Source of the DNA: Flavobacterium sp. MC2016-06
GTDB lineage: Bacteria; Bacteroidota; Bacteroidia; Flavobacteriales; Flavobacteriaceae
Direction: 5' to 3'
Assembly: GCF_009711165.2 (NCBI RefSeq)
Contig: NZ_WMID02000008.1
Coordinates: forward strand, 62,001-126,000
DNA: 64,000 nucleotides
A program made the translations under genes and the position numbers. Shown one piece after another: positions 8,796 to 16,483 of this stretch (position 1 is its first letter; every line of letters begins with the position of its first letter). The notes beneath the pieces are model-generated. The model made no database searches, had not been told where the DNA came from, and saw only the letters and a program-made list of their open reading frames with translations.

Positions 8796-9188
8796 TTATA
8801 ATTTTGTCATATTAGTAGCCAAAGTTTCAATAAACTTGCTGATAGGCCCTTTAATCATCATTGCCATCATAGCATTAAATTCACCTTCAAATTGCAATTG
8901 AACAGTACTTTCAGCATCAGAAACACTATCAATGTTAGAAACCAATGTAAACGGAAGTTTATCACTAGCCGCGCCCAAAACGATTTTGTTTGGAGCCACT
9001 TTTTCTTTCATTTTAAGTTTTATTTCCGGCATACCTTTCAATCCAAAAATAAAAGCATCTTCACCAATCACTTCAAATTTAGCGATATTATCCGGCATTA
9101 ATTTTTCAAAATTCTTAACATCAGTCAACAAATCAAATAAATCTTGAGCTGATTTCTGAACAGTAACTTTTGGACTTTCTAAGTTCAT
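8796..9188 (-). CDS. SRPBCC (START-like) family protein
   Basis: A 130-residue protein with the START/polyketide-cyclase-like pattern: the N-terminal strand and helix SAQDLFDLLTDVKNFEKLMPD, alternating central strands, and the long C-terminal helix KGPISKFIETLATNMTKL. These proteins form a hydrophobic cavity; the ligand is unknown here. A single gene with its own terminator. Confidence 0.75.
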   Translation of the reverse strand: MNLESPKVTVQKSAQDLFDLLTDVKNFEKLMPDNIAKFEVIGEDAFIFGLKGMPEIKLKMKEKVAPNKIVLGAASDKLPFTLVSNIDSVSDAESTVQLQFEGEFNAMMAMMIKGPISKFIETLATNMTKL

Positions 9189-9283
9189 ATATTTATTTTG
9201 TTTCTTATTATTTATCGAAAACCAAGGGGGTAAATCCCAATTTTAAAATTCCAAATTCCAAAAAGAGCGCAGCGATTTTTAGT

Positions 9284-9358
9284 AAAATCTAAAATCTAAA
9301 ATCTAAAATCTAAAATCTAAAATCTAAAATCTAAAATCTAAAATCTAAAATCTAAAAT
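9284..9358. repeat. Heptamer tandem repeat (AAAATCT)n
   Basis: Ten perfect copies of AAAATCT (9284-9353) followed by a partial copy (AAAAT, 9354-9358). The array runs directly into the pyrE stop codon. Slipped-strand length variation is expected. Confidence 0.95.
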
Positions 9359-10002
9359 TATTCCTGTCCCCAAGTCGACGGGCTAACATTCCATTCCTGC
9401 AAAGTAGATTGTTGCTCTTCGCTAATGTATTGTTTTGCAACTGCTAAATCTAATAAATTCTCATAATTACTTAACGTATACAAGTCGATATTAGCATTTT
9501 TAAAGTTTTCTTCGGCAACATTAAAACCATAAGTAAAAATTGCAGCCATTCCTTTAATATTTGCACCTTCATTGCGTAAAGCTTCTACAGCCATCAAACT
9601 GCTGTTTCCAGTACTAATTAAATCTTCAACAACAACAACGTTCTGACCTTTTTGCAAAAAGCCTTCTACTTGGTTTTGTCTTCCATGTTTTTTAGCCTCC
9701 GGACGTACATATACAAAAGGCAACCCAAGGCTTTCAGCCACAAGAATACCAATTCCTATAGCGCCAGTAGCAACACCAGCAATAACATCTGGTTTCCCAA
9801 ATTGTTTCTCAATATTCTTTGCAAACTCATCACGAACATAATTTCTGATCGGTGGAAATGAAAGAATTAACCTATTATCACAATAAATAGGAGATTTCCA
9901 GCCGGAAGCCCATGTAAAAGGATTTTCTGGATTCAATTTAATTGCATTTATTTGCAAAAGCAATTCGGCTGTTTTTTCGGCAGTATCTTTATTAAAAATC
10001 AT
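9358..10002 (-). CDS. pyrE: Orotate phosphoribosyltransferase
   Basis: Joins orotate to PRPP to give OMP in pyrimidine synthesis. With the ATG at 10002 the protein has 214 residues, the family norm: the flexible catalytic loop KKHGRQNQVEG at about 104-114 and the PRPP-binding motif VVVVEDLISTGNS at 122-134. A longer reading frame starts at 10074, but it overlaps the divergent NUDIX gene, adds 24 residues not found in the family, and would begin upstream of the TACATTTG -7 element; the ATG at 10002 is preferred. With that promoter the mRNA would begin at or next to the ATG. Confidence 0.95.
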   Translation of the reverse strand: MIFNKDTAEKTAELLLQINAIKLNPENPFTWASGWKSPIYCDNRLILSFPPIRNYVRDEFAKNIEKQFGKPDVIAGVATGAIGIGILVAESLGLPFVYVRPEAKKHGRQNQVEGFLQKGQNVVVVEDLISTGNSSLMAVEALRNEGANIKGMAAIFTYGFNVAEENFKNANIDLYTLSNYENLLDLAVAKQYISEEQQSTLQEWNVSPSTWGQE

Positions 10003-10006
10003 AGTA

Positions 10007-10036
10007 CAAATGTATAAAGTTTTTGTGAACGACAAA
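10007..10036 (-). promoter_or_regulatory. Predicted leaderless pyrE promoter
   Basis: On the minus strand TTTG (10036-10033), 18 bases, then TACATTTG (10014-10007), a full match to TAnnTTTG. Four bases separate the motif from the pyrE ATG. The -7 element overlaps the start codon of the divergent NUDIX gene. Confidence 0.6.
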
Positions 10037-10618
10037 CCACTTTTTTTGACAAATGAAATCTCGAAGGAGACCAATTTTCAATTATTCTTGTTAGAGAGTA
10101 TTGATATTGAGCAACTTATTGTCAAAATTTTCCAAAATAAAATTCAGAAAGCTTATTTGTATCATCCAGACGAAAAGGAGATTATGAAGACGTTAAAAGC
10201 CAAAATTCCTGTAAATAAAGCAGGAGGAGGCTTGGTTTATAATAAAAAAGGAGAAGTTTTATTTATCTTCAGAAACGGAAAATGGGATCTGCCAAAAGGC
10301 GGAATAGAAAAAGGGGAAGAAATAGAAGACACCGCCATGCGCGAAGTTGAAGAAGAAACAGGAGTAGGTAAACTCAGAATTATTAATAAACTTCAAAAAA
10401 CCTATCACGTTTTTAAACGTAACGGAAAATACAAACTCAAAATCACGCATTGGTTCGAAATGCAGTCAGATTTTGAAGGAACACCGCAAGGACAAATCGA
10501 AGAAGGCATCGAAAAAGTAGCTTGGTTAAACCCAGAACAAATCAAAGAAGCCTTAAAAAACTCTTACGAAAACATCAAATTGTTATTCGAAGAAGAAAAT
10601 AAAGTTATTCTAGATTAA
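10010..10618 (+). CDS. NUDIX hydrolase
   Basis: Hydrolyses a nucleoside diphosphate-linked substrate, not identifiable here. The 202-residue protein has a complete Nudix box beginning at Gly97 and ending in REVEEETGV (about 111-119), with the metal-binding glutamates present. The N-terminal 68 residues form an extra domain of short strands and helices. Its ATG lies 7 bases from the pyrE ATG on the other strand, so its promoter must lie inside pyrE; the closest -7-like sequence is TATCTTTA at 9983-9990 (7 of 8). Confidence 0.92.
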   Translation: MYKVFVNDKPLFLTNEISKETNFQLFLLESIDIEQLIVKIFQNKIQKAYLYHPDEKEIMKTLKAKIPVNKAGGGLVYNKKGEVLFIFRNGKWDLPKGGIEKGEEIEDTAMREVEEETGVGKLRIINKLQKTYHVFKRNGKYKLKITHWFEMQSDFEGTPQGQIEEGIEKVAWLNPEQIKEALKNSYENIKLLFEEENKVILD

Positions 10619-10633
10619 AGCCCAATTTTTTTT

Positions 10634-10677
10634 AAATTCCAAATTCCAATTTTTACTTCAATTGCAATTTGGAATTT
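10634..10677. repeat. AATTCC inverted repeat after the NUDIX gene
   Basis: A perfect 12-bp inverted repeat (AAATTCCAAATT / AATTTGGAATTT). It belongs to a dispersed 'aaattccaaattcc' family also seen at 9247-9260 and 12149-12190. No clear T-run follows, so it is only possibly a terminator. Confidence 0.7.
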
Positions 10678-10706
10678 AAAATTTAGGATAAGACAAGAGA
10701 ATCTAA

Positions 10707-10907
10707 CTATTTTTTGAAATAAACGTTCTTAAAAAAATAAAGAAAACTATATCCCAGAATCAAAGCAAAGCAAATTGCACTTGCAAGTAAAAAATAAGCA
10801 CTTAACTCATCGTCAAGTTTAGCCAGTTTCGTAATTATACATAACACTAAACAAAGTGTTCCAATTATTCTTAAAATTTGTCTTATTTGTTTAAAATCTA
10901 TAGCCAT
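10707..10907 (-). CDS. Small two-helix membrane protein
   Basis: 66 residues: a basic N-terminus, then two membrane segments (about 11-27 and 38-58) and a Lys-rich end. Typical of small Flavobacterium membrane proteins without known function. It follows the DUF2752 gene by 56 bp on the same strand and may be the last gene of that group. Confidence 0.6.
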   Translation of the reverse strand: MAIDFKQIRQILRIIGTLCLVLCIITKLAKLDDELSAYFLLASAICFALILGYSFLYFFKNVYFKK

Positions 10908-10963
10908 AATTAAAAAGATTTATTGGTTTTTATTTTGTTTCAAAATATTCCTTTGTTTTTCAA

Positions 10964-11344
10964 TTAATGCAGTATCAATTGAATATAAGCATATCCAAAA
11001 AGAATAATAGAAAACGATATATCGATGTTTCTAATTCGTTTAAAATCAGATAAAAACACTAATATAAAGCTCATTAAAGGCCTAATAATTAATTGAGATA
11101 CAAATGCTCCAAACAGCAGCAAATGTCCAAAATTTATGTTGTACAAGTCTCCGTTTATAATCTTTTTAAACGATGACGTTAATCCACAAGTTCTGCATTT
11201 AATTCCAATTTCGGCATACGGACATTTTATGCTTATAATTTCGGTCTTCAAATAAAGAATCAAAATTATAATTGCAGTGAAAATTAGAAGATTAAAAAAA
11301 TGATACTCTTTATTTTTGTACAGAATCATTCTTGATTTTTTCAA
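10964..11344 (-). CDS. DUF2752-type membrane protein
   Basis: 126 residues with about three membrane segments. After the first segment it has the cysteine pattern CPYAEIGIKCRTCGLTSSF, which matches the DUF2752 signature (CP...G..C..CG). The paired cysteines could bind metal or form disulfides; no function is established. It overlaps the upstream gene by 35 bp in a different frame, so the two are likely coupled. Confidence 0.75.
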   Translation of the reverse strand: MKKSRMILYKNKEYHFFNLLIFTAIIILILYLKTEIISIKCPYAEIGIKCRTCGLTSSFKKIINGDLYNINFGHLLLFGAFVSQLIIRPLMSFILVFLSDFKRIRNIDISFSIILFGYAYIQLILH

Positions 11345-11741
11345 TCGAATCCTTATCTATTTCCTCTTGAAGCTTTTGCTCAACATGTTTCAAAGCCTTT
11401 TTTTCAACCGTATCAATAACTTGTTGTTGTGCACTATTAATTGAATTTTCAATTTCTGCTTTTGTATCAAAAACAGTTTTATAATTATAATATTGATAAA
11501 TCCCTATTGTAATCGCTATACCACCAACTATTAAACCCGCAAGCGGAATCGAGGTGCTTTGATTTCTTTGTTTTAAACCAGCAAACGAAACACCGCAAAA
11601 GGCAAGAGCCATTAAACTTGGGCCAATGGCATAAAATCCGACGCAGGGAATTATTGAAAAAAGAAAAGAAAAAATGGCAAATATTAAACCTATTATGGCA
11701 AAAATCTTTGGGTTTCCAGAAGAAGAATATTGTGTACTCAT
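11310..11741 (-). CDS. DUF4190-like membrane protein with coiled tail
   Basis: 143 residues: a Ser/Gly-rich N-terminus, membrane segments at about 13-30, 35-52 and 66-81, then a long charged tail rich in Glu, Gln and Lys. The first half resembles DUF4190-type small membrane proteins. It overlaps the downstream DUF2752 gene by 35 bp and the upstream gene by 4 bp. Function unknown. Confidence 0.65.
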   Translation of the reverse strand: MSTQYSSSGNPKIFAIIGLIFAIFSFLFSIIPCVGFYAIGPSLMALAFCGVSFAGLKQRNQSTSIPLAGLIVGGIAITIGIYQYYNYKTVFDTKAEIENSINSAQQQVIDTVEKKALKHVEQKLQEEIDKDSIEKIKNDSVQK

Positions 11742-11983
11742 TTTTGGTTGTGGTTAAGGCGGTTTTTTATTAAATATAAGAGTAATTGTAAAACTTCATT
11801 TTTAAATACTACGACAATCAATACAATTGCAATAAGCGCAACAAAACTATTAAGAATACTGCTTTGAAGCACTTTCTGAAAAGATTTTCTACCCAAAAAA
11901 ACAGCCCAGTGCAATACCGCGCCCAAATAATTTAATCCGTAAAGAATTCCCTCAAAAATAGTTTCACCAGTCTGATTATTCAT
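11738..11983 (-). CDS. Small membrane protein, first gene of DUF2752 group
   Basis: 81 residues with two hydrophobic stretches (about 11-31 and 42-74). A 4-bp stop/start overlap with the next gene shows translational coupling. A -7 element (TATATTTG, minus strand 12025-12018) lies 34 bases before its ATG, making it the probable first gene of a four-gene membrane-protein operon. No family recognised. Confidence 0.6.
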   Translation of the reverse strand: MNNQTGETIFEGILYGLNYLGAVLHWAVFLGRKSFQKVLQSSILNSFVALIAIVLIVVVFKNEVLQLLLYLIKNRLNHNQK

Positions 11984-12017
11984 AATTGATTTGTCTGTAA
12001 ATCTCTAATCTAGAATT

Positions 12018-12025
12018 CAAATATA
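12018..12025 (-). promoter_or_regulatory. Predicted -7 element for the small membrane-protein operon
   Basis: TATATTTG on the minus strand matches TAnnTTTG, 34 bases before the start at 11983. No convincing -33 TTG is present. Confidence 0.4.
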
Positions 12026-12225
12026 GAAGGTTGAAATAGAATATTATTACGGGAAAACGTAAAAAGCGATTTTAGTTATTATAACTTCAGAATCTACATG
12101 AGCAGTAGGTTCACGATATACTAAAAACAAGAATGTTCTTCAATGAAGTAAAATTGGAATTTGGAATTTAAATATTGGAATTTAGAATTTAAAATATTTA
12201 AAATTTTAGGACGTGCCACCATTTA

Positions 12226-12265
12226 AAAAAAGACCCAAAAAACATTGCGTTCATTGGGTCTTTTT
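12226..12265. terminator. Orphan terminator-like hairpin
   Basis: A 12-bp stem (AAAAAGACCCAA / TTGGGTCTTTTT) with T-runs on both strands, lying in the 659-base gap between the membrane-protein operon and the XRE gene. No gene now ends at it, so it may mark a lost gene. Confidence 0.6.
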
Positions 12266-12279
12266 GTATATGCTGTCGT

Positions 12280-12295
12280 CCCGATAGCTATCGGG
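12280..12295. repeat. 16-bp perfect palindrome, copy 1
   Basis: CCCGATAGCTATCGGG; the identical 16-mer recurs at 27730-27745. Both copies lie in gaps with other repeats. Confidence 0.9.
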
Positions 12296-12350
12296 AGCGT
12301 TACTTCGGTAACTAGCTTCTATCCCTCACGCAGAGCTGCACTTTGAGGTT

Positions 12351-12415
12351 AGTTTCAGGTTTCAAGTTTCAAGTTTCAGGTTTCAGGTTTAGTATTTCAG
12401 GTTTAGTATTTCAGG
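12351..12415. repeat. GTTTCAGG/GTTTCAAG repeat tract
   Basis: A run of heptamer-like units (GTTTCAG, GTTTCAA) followed by two copies of a GGTTTAGTATTTCA unit. One of five such tracts in the window (others near 21766-21982, 24105-24138, 27520-27540 and 50351-50423). Confidence 0.85.
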
Positions 12416-12420
12416 GTTTT

Positions 12421-12490
12421 TCACGCAGATTCTGCAGATTTGGCAGATTTTTTTATTCTTTTTCCGCTAAAATCTGCGAAATCTGCGTGA
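12421..12490. repeat. 70-bp palindromic element, copy A
   Basis: Begins TCACGCAGATTCTGC and ends AATCTGCGTGA; the outer 20 bases of each end pair with two mismatches. Copy B at 14052-14121 is the same length and differs at 7 of 70 positions. Confidence 0.9.
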
Positions 12491-12604
12491 GACTTTTTTA
12501 ACGATTCTTAACTTAATTATATTGTGTTCGCAGAACTGTAATTTGTTGTTATAATGTTTATATAATTTTATATTTTTAATCAATTCGTGTCTCAAAAATC
12601 GTAC

Positions 12605-12638
12605 TTTTGTTTAAGACACAAGCAATATATTATCTTTG
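12605..12638 (+). promoter_or_regulatory. Predicted leaderless promoter of the XRE regulator, with flanking dyad
   Basis: TTTTG at 12605-12609, 21 bases, then TATCTTTG at 12631-12638; four bases later comes the ATG. A second -7-like TACTTTTG lies at 12602-12609. A GTGTCT/AGACAC dyad (12587-12592 and 12614-12619) brackets the -33 region and could be an autoregulatory operator. Confidence 0.5.
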
Positions 12639-12642
12639 AATT

Positions 12643-13047
12643 ATGAGCACATTTGCAAAACCAAATCATATAGGGCGAAAAATTAGCCGAATTCGTGAAC
12701 TTAGAGACATGAAACAAGAAGCTTTGGCACAGGCTTTAGGAACGAGCCAGCAGACAATTTCGGCTTATGAAAACAGCGAAGAAATTGATGACGCAAAGCT
12801 TAATGAAATCGCAAAAGCTTTGGGCGTAAGTATTGAAGCTCTTAAAAATTTTTCAGACGAAGCTGCAATTAATTATTTTAATAATTTCACAGATAATAGT
12901 GCTGGGACGTTTAACAATCATTGCAATTTCAATCCATTAGATAAATTAATGGAATCAGTAGAAGAAAATAAAAAATTGTACGAACGTTTAGTTCAATCAG
13001 AAAAAGACAAAGTAGAATTTTTAGAAAAAATATTAAAGGATAAATAA
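12643..13047 (+). CDS. XRE-family transcriptional regulator
   Basis: A DNA-binding repressor-type protein of 134 residues. The Cro/C1-type HTH spans about residues 10-66: IGRKISRIRELRDMKQEALA, then ALGTSQQTISAYENSE and a closing helix LNEIAKALGVSIEALKNF. The C-terminal 60 residues end in a Glu/Lys-rich probable coiled coil (KLMESVEENKKLYERLVQSE), fit for dimerisation. No toxin or phage gene is adjacent, so its target is unknown apart from possible autoregulation. Confidence 0.9.
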   Translation: MSTFAKPNHIGRKISRIRELRDMKQEALAQALGTSQQTISAYENSEEIDDAKLNEIAKALGVSIEALKNFSDEAAINYFNNFTDNSAGTFNNHCNFNPLDKLMESVEENKKLYERLVQSEKDKVEFLEKILKDK

Positions 13048-13104
13048 ATTTTTATTCTTTTCGCAATTGGAAAAATTTAGCTCTCTCAAATGTTGATTTT
13101 GCTG

Positions 13105-13224
13105 ATTGCTGTGCGAAGTCTCCCGACTTCGTACCCATTCCAATAGTCCGCAAAGAGATTCAAAAAATAAATTTGGAATGGAATATAGGAACGGGTACGA
13201 AGTCGGGAGACTTCGCACAGCAAT
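13105..13224. repeat. Nested inverted-repeat element (REP/BIME-like)
   Basis: Two perfect 32-bp arms, 13105-13136 and 13193-13224, in inverted orientation around a 56-base centre. Each arm holds its own hairpin, CGAAGTC-TCCC-GACTTCG, so the element is a pair of inverted REP-like units. Short frames crossing it on either strand are by-products of the repeat. No transposase gene is near. Confidence 0.9.
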
Positions 13225-13361
13225 TTCGAACACTTATTGGAGCGGGATGGCTAAATTTCATGAATATTTAAAGTTTTTCCTGTTTTAGATCCATTCTATC
13301 TGGATATTTTCAAAATATTATTAATTCCTTAATATTGTTTTAAACGTTTAATGTTAAAAAA

Positions 13362-13964
13362 ATGGAAATAGAATATACTAATTTATATGGAAAGCCGCTT
13401 ACTGCTCATCAAATTGCATCAAGTGATATTTTTATTAAAATATTTAAAGAAAATAATAGACTTAGAAAAAAACAATATTATGAAAACAATACCCTATTTA
13501 ATGAATTAAATTATATTGAATTAGGCACCTCTCATCATGATTTATTGGCACAAAATATTGAATTGCTTGGTATAATTGAAATTGAAGATATTGATACTAA
13601 CTATACAAAATTTCATTGTTTCACTTACTTTAATAAAATATTAACCAGTAAGGTAGTGGAAATTGAATTAAATGGAAGGGTAATAATGACACAAGAGCTA
13701 AATATTGAAACAAATATTCCTATTTATAATAAAACATATAAATATTATGAAGATCAAAATAAGGATTCTGAATTTGAGTTTAAATATTATAGCTCTGGTG
13801 GGCTAGCTTCAATTATTGTATCAAATAGAACAACACAGTTCTTAGAGCAATATAAAATTAACGAATTAGATGCAATACCTAATTTTGAATGGTGGAGCCA
13901 ATATTCTTCTTATTATTTAAATGCCGAACCAGCAATACCTAATAAAATTATTATTATTGTCTAG
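13362..13964 (+). CDS. Hypothetical protein
   Basis: 200 residues, no signal peptide or membrane segment. Sequence is rich in Asn, Tyr, Glu and Ile and AT-rich in codon use. The start MEIEYTNLYGKPLT follows an A-rich stretch typical of Bacteroidota start sites. No family recognised. Position between the REP-like element and the 70-bp element suggests an accessory gene. Confidence 0.6.
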   Translation: MEIEYTNLYGKPLTAHQIASSDIFIKIFKENNRLRKKQYYENNTLFNELNYIELGTSHHDLLAQNIELLGIIEIEDIDTNYTKFHCFTYFNKILTSKVVEIELNGRVIMTQELNIETNIPIYNKTYKYYEDQNKDSEFEFKYYSSGGLASIIVSNRTTQFLEQYKINELDAIPNFEWWSQYSSYYLNAEPAIPNKIIIIV

Positions 13965-14051
13965 CTTATTGTAAAGTAAGATAGCGCAGATTTGCAATTT
14001 CGTGCTCCCTCCGGTAGCGTGAGCGCAATGTTATTAAGTTAAGCTATTTTT

Positions 14052-14121
14052 TCACGCAGATTCTGCGGATTTAGTAGATTTTTTTATTCCCATTACGCTA
14101 AAATCTGCGAAATCTGCGTGA
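14052..14121. repeat. 70-bp palindromic element, copy B
   Basis: About 90% identical to copy A at 12421-12490, same orientation. The 432-base gap 13965-14396 also holds a GC-rich hairpin sequence with GAGCGCGAGCGTCTCGCTC at 14155-14173, a related GCTCGTGAGCG at 14378-14388, and the terminator at 14273. No gene is seen in it. Confidence 0.9.
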
Positions 14122-14272
14122 AACTTTTTTATTTATCCCTTAAATTAATGACATTGAGCGCGAGCGTCTCGCTCATGAACGCAAAGATTTGTATTGTTAA
14201 AGACACAGAAACAAAACATTTTAGTATAAATTATATTTTCTTGTAATAGAAAAAAAGTAATTATTAAAAATT

Positions 14273-14307
14273 AAAAAAACCTCGAAAATTATTTTCGAGG
14301 TTTTTTT
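14273..14307. terminator. Bidirectional terminator hairpin
   Basis: A 17-bp inverted repeat (AAAAAAACCTCGAAAAT and its complement) with a very small loop and T-runs on both strands. It lies between convergent genes ending at 13964 (plus) and 14397 (minus). Confidence 0.8.
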
Positions 14308-14396
14308 AATTTACTTGATTAAATAACTCTAGTCTTTCATTTATTCCAATCAAGCTATCCTTTAGCATGAGTTTCTCGCTCGTGAGCGTAATCAAA

Positions 14397-15524
14397 TTAT
14401 GATAATTGTTTTAAGGATTTAATTATTGTTTGATATTCTCGAAATGCCTTGCCAAATTCTTCTGTAAACTCATAATTACTGAATTCATATTCTTCATTAA
14501 GTCCGGTATTTGTTTTTAAACTAATTTCACCATAACGTACAACAGGAATTTGATAATTACCCTTAAAGCGTTTATCAGGGGTACCATTTTTATTAACTTT
14601 TGCCCATGTCCTATCAATTATTTTTGAATCTTTAGGTATAGCTCCAGTTTCTGTAAATCTTACATAACGCTGATTTAAAATTATTTCATCAAGACCAATT
14701 ATAGCGAAATTGAGATTGTTTGAATACATTATAATGAAATTTGGATAAAAATATAAATCAGCACCATTTGCATTTTGGAAATAAAGTGCATCAAAATCAG
14801 ATTTTATATCTGGAATTGATTTTAAACTAAATGTTACATTTTTTTTATTGACAATGGTACTTGCTGAGGAACGAGTAGCAACTCTATCTTGATAATGTGC
14901 ACTTGTTACATCCCAGATTTTTTGAGAAGTTATTAATTTCTTAAATGCTTCCAAAAGGTTATTATACTTTTCTCTAATTTCAGGTTCAAAATCAATGTCA
15001 AGCCTAACAAAACAATTTTCAATTTGGTCTTTTGTTTGTTTAATTGCTTCCTTTTGTGTTTTAATATCAACTTTAATATTTTCAGAAATCTTCTTTTTAA
15101 TAAGTCCATAAAGTAGAACATAACTAAAACTTAATTTCAATTTTGAAGTATTTATTGATACTTGTATTTTAAGTAAATCATTTTTAAGTTCTTTTCTTTG
15201 TTTATGAGCCAAAATAATTGCTTCTTTAATTCCTTGCATATTCTGACTTGTAATTTCTTCAATGTCAGTGCTAAAAATGTTATCTGGAAGCTCTGTAATA
15301 GATTGAGGATTATAAATTTCGGGTTCAGGATTTCTATCAAAACCAGATAGTTTCTGTCGATTATTAATTCCTAAAACAGGAACACTAGTATTTAAGTATG
15401 TTCCTGACTTTCCAAAAGTCATATTTGCTCCCTTGACACCTATAGAAGTAGTAATTCCACTTTTACTGAAATTTAAATGTACTCCCGGAATAACTTTAAT
15501 TCGTTTGCGAAAACTCCAAGCCAT
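14397..15524 (-). CDS. DUF4236 domain-containing protein
   Basis: 375 residues. The N-terminal 55 residues (MAWSFRKRIKVIPGVHLNFS, then SGITTSIGVKGANMTFGKSG) are a clear DUF4236 domain, a short all-beta domain of unknown function found at the start of varied bacterial proteins. A central Lys/Glu-rich helical region (about 90-200) and a C-terminal beta-rich region follow. A -7 element TATTTTTG (minus 15559-15552) lies 27 bases before the start. Function unknown. Confidence 0.8.
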   Translation of the reverse strand: MAWSFRKRIKVIPGVHLNFSKSGITTSIGVKGANMTFGKSGTYLNTSVPVLGINNRQKLSGFDRNPEPEIYNPQSITELPDNIFSTDIEEITSQNMQGIKEAIILAHKQRKELKNDLLKIQVSINTSKLKLSFSYVLLYGLIKKKISENIKVDIKTQKEAIKQTKDQIENCFVRLDIDFEPEIREKYNNLLEAFKKLITSQKIWDVTSAHYQDRVATRSSASTIVNKKNVTFSLKSIPDIKSDFDALYFQNANGADLYFYPNFIIMYSNNLNFAIIGLDEIILNQRYVRFTETGAIPKDSKIIDRTWAKVNKNGTPDKRFKGNYQIPVVRYGEISLKTNTGLNEEYEFSNYEFTEEFGKAFREYQTIIKSLKQLS

Positions 15525-15661
15525 ATGTTTTTATTTTTTGTTAATGATTATCAAAAATAAAAGCATTTCCAAGAGAGATTTTATGGAAAACCATAAATCA
15601 AAGGTAGTTTCAGATTTTAGGATTAAGTATAAACATGTAAACTTATTTTAGGATGAGACAG

Positions 15662-15737
15662 TACTATCGGGGTTGCACAATCTAATGTAAACATAGCCAA
15701 TGGTTTCAACCATTGGAACACAATATAGGCTCACAAT
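15662..15737. repeat. Dispersed repeat with CCAATGG palindrome, copy 1
   Basis: Contains GTTGCACAAT, ACATAGCC and the 20-base near-perfect palindrome CCAATGGTTTCAACCATTGG (15697-15716), then TATAGGCTCACAAT. A second copy lies at 16309-16394. Confidence 0.85.
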
Positions 15738-15765
15738 TTTTTATTGCGGATTTTCTTTAAAATCT

Positions 15766-16203
15766 TTAATTAAAACGATCTCCACGAAAAACCATATGTC
15801 TACTTTGAAACTCAATTCTTAGTTTTAGATATTCTATTTGAATAACTTTATTAAAAATACTATCATCAATATTTTTATAATCGGAAGGAGGTATTAGTTT
15901 AAGACCAAGCTTAAATTTAGCATTAAAAGTATCTCGAATAGCTATTAACTTATCTCGATCTTTGTATCTATATATTTCAAAATAATCTTGTAATTTTAAT
16001 TCTATTTTATTTAAACTATCGTATCTTTTTTTAAAATAGTTGTTTTCTTCTGATGCGATTACAAGAAAAGATTTTTGGTTTTCAGCTGTATTTTTTAAAA
16101 ACTCATTGTAATCCTTCAATTGATTATAAAGCAGTTTGTTTTCATCATTTTTGTTACATGATGAAAGTAAGATTATTAGAATAAGAAATTTAAATCGATT
16201 CAT
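15766..16203 (-). CDS. Hypothetical lipoprotein
   Basis: 145 residues with a lipoprotein signal (lipobox LSSC, Cys16) followed by NKNDENK. The rest is largely helical and charged, including LNKIELKLQDYFEIYRYKDR. No family recognised. It lies between the two copies of the CCAATGG repeat. Confidence 0.6.
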   Translation of the reverse strand: MNRFKFLILIILLSSCNKNDENKLLYNQLKDYNEFLKNTAENQKSFLVIASEENNYFKKRYDSLNKIELKLQDYFEIYRYKDRDKLIAIRDTFNAKFKLGLKLIPPSDYKNIDDSIFNKVIQIEYLKLRIEFQSRHMVFRGDRFN

Positions 16204-16308
16204 GCTTTATATCTTTAAATTATGTTTTTTTATATCAGTTCTCTTAAATGTCTAATATAATTATCCTCCGCTAGCACGAGCGGGACGCTCACGCTAGCAT
16301 GTAGTATC

Positions 16309-16394
16309 GGGTTGCACAATAAAATGCAAACATAGCCAATGGTTTCAACCATTGGAACATAATATAGGCTCACAATACCTAAGGTTGAAACCTT
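16309..16394. repeat. Dispersed repeat with CCAATGG palindrome, copy 2
   Basis: Shares the TATCGGG, GTTGCACAAT, CCAATGGTTTCAACCATTGG (16336-16355) and TATAGGCTCACAAT blocks with copy 1, and adds a second palindrome AAGGTTGAAACCTT (16381-16394). Just upstream, 16270-16298 is a GC-rich hairpin bounded by CTAGC/GCTAG. Confidence 0.85.
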
Positions 16395-16483
16395 GAGCAA
16401 TAATAAATTCTCAAGTTTTGCTCTTGATCTAATCTATGTTAGTATGCGAACTTATTTTAGTACCAGACAGCTTTAATTTTAAA

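Noticed and set aside
10003..10074. Extended pyrE start at 10074
   Set aside because: Would precede the TACATTTG promoter, overlap the NUDIX gene and add residues not found in the family.
13033..13288. Short frames on both strands across the REP-like element
   Set aside because: They exist because the 32-bp arms are palindromic; the peptides mirror each other.
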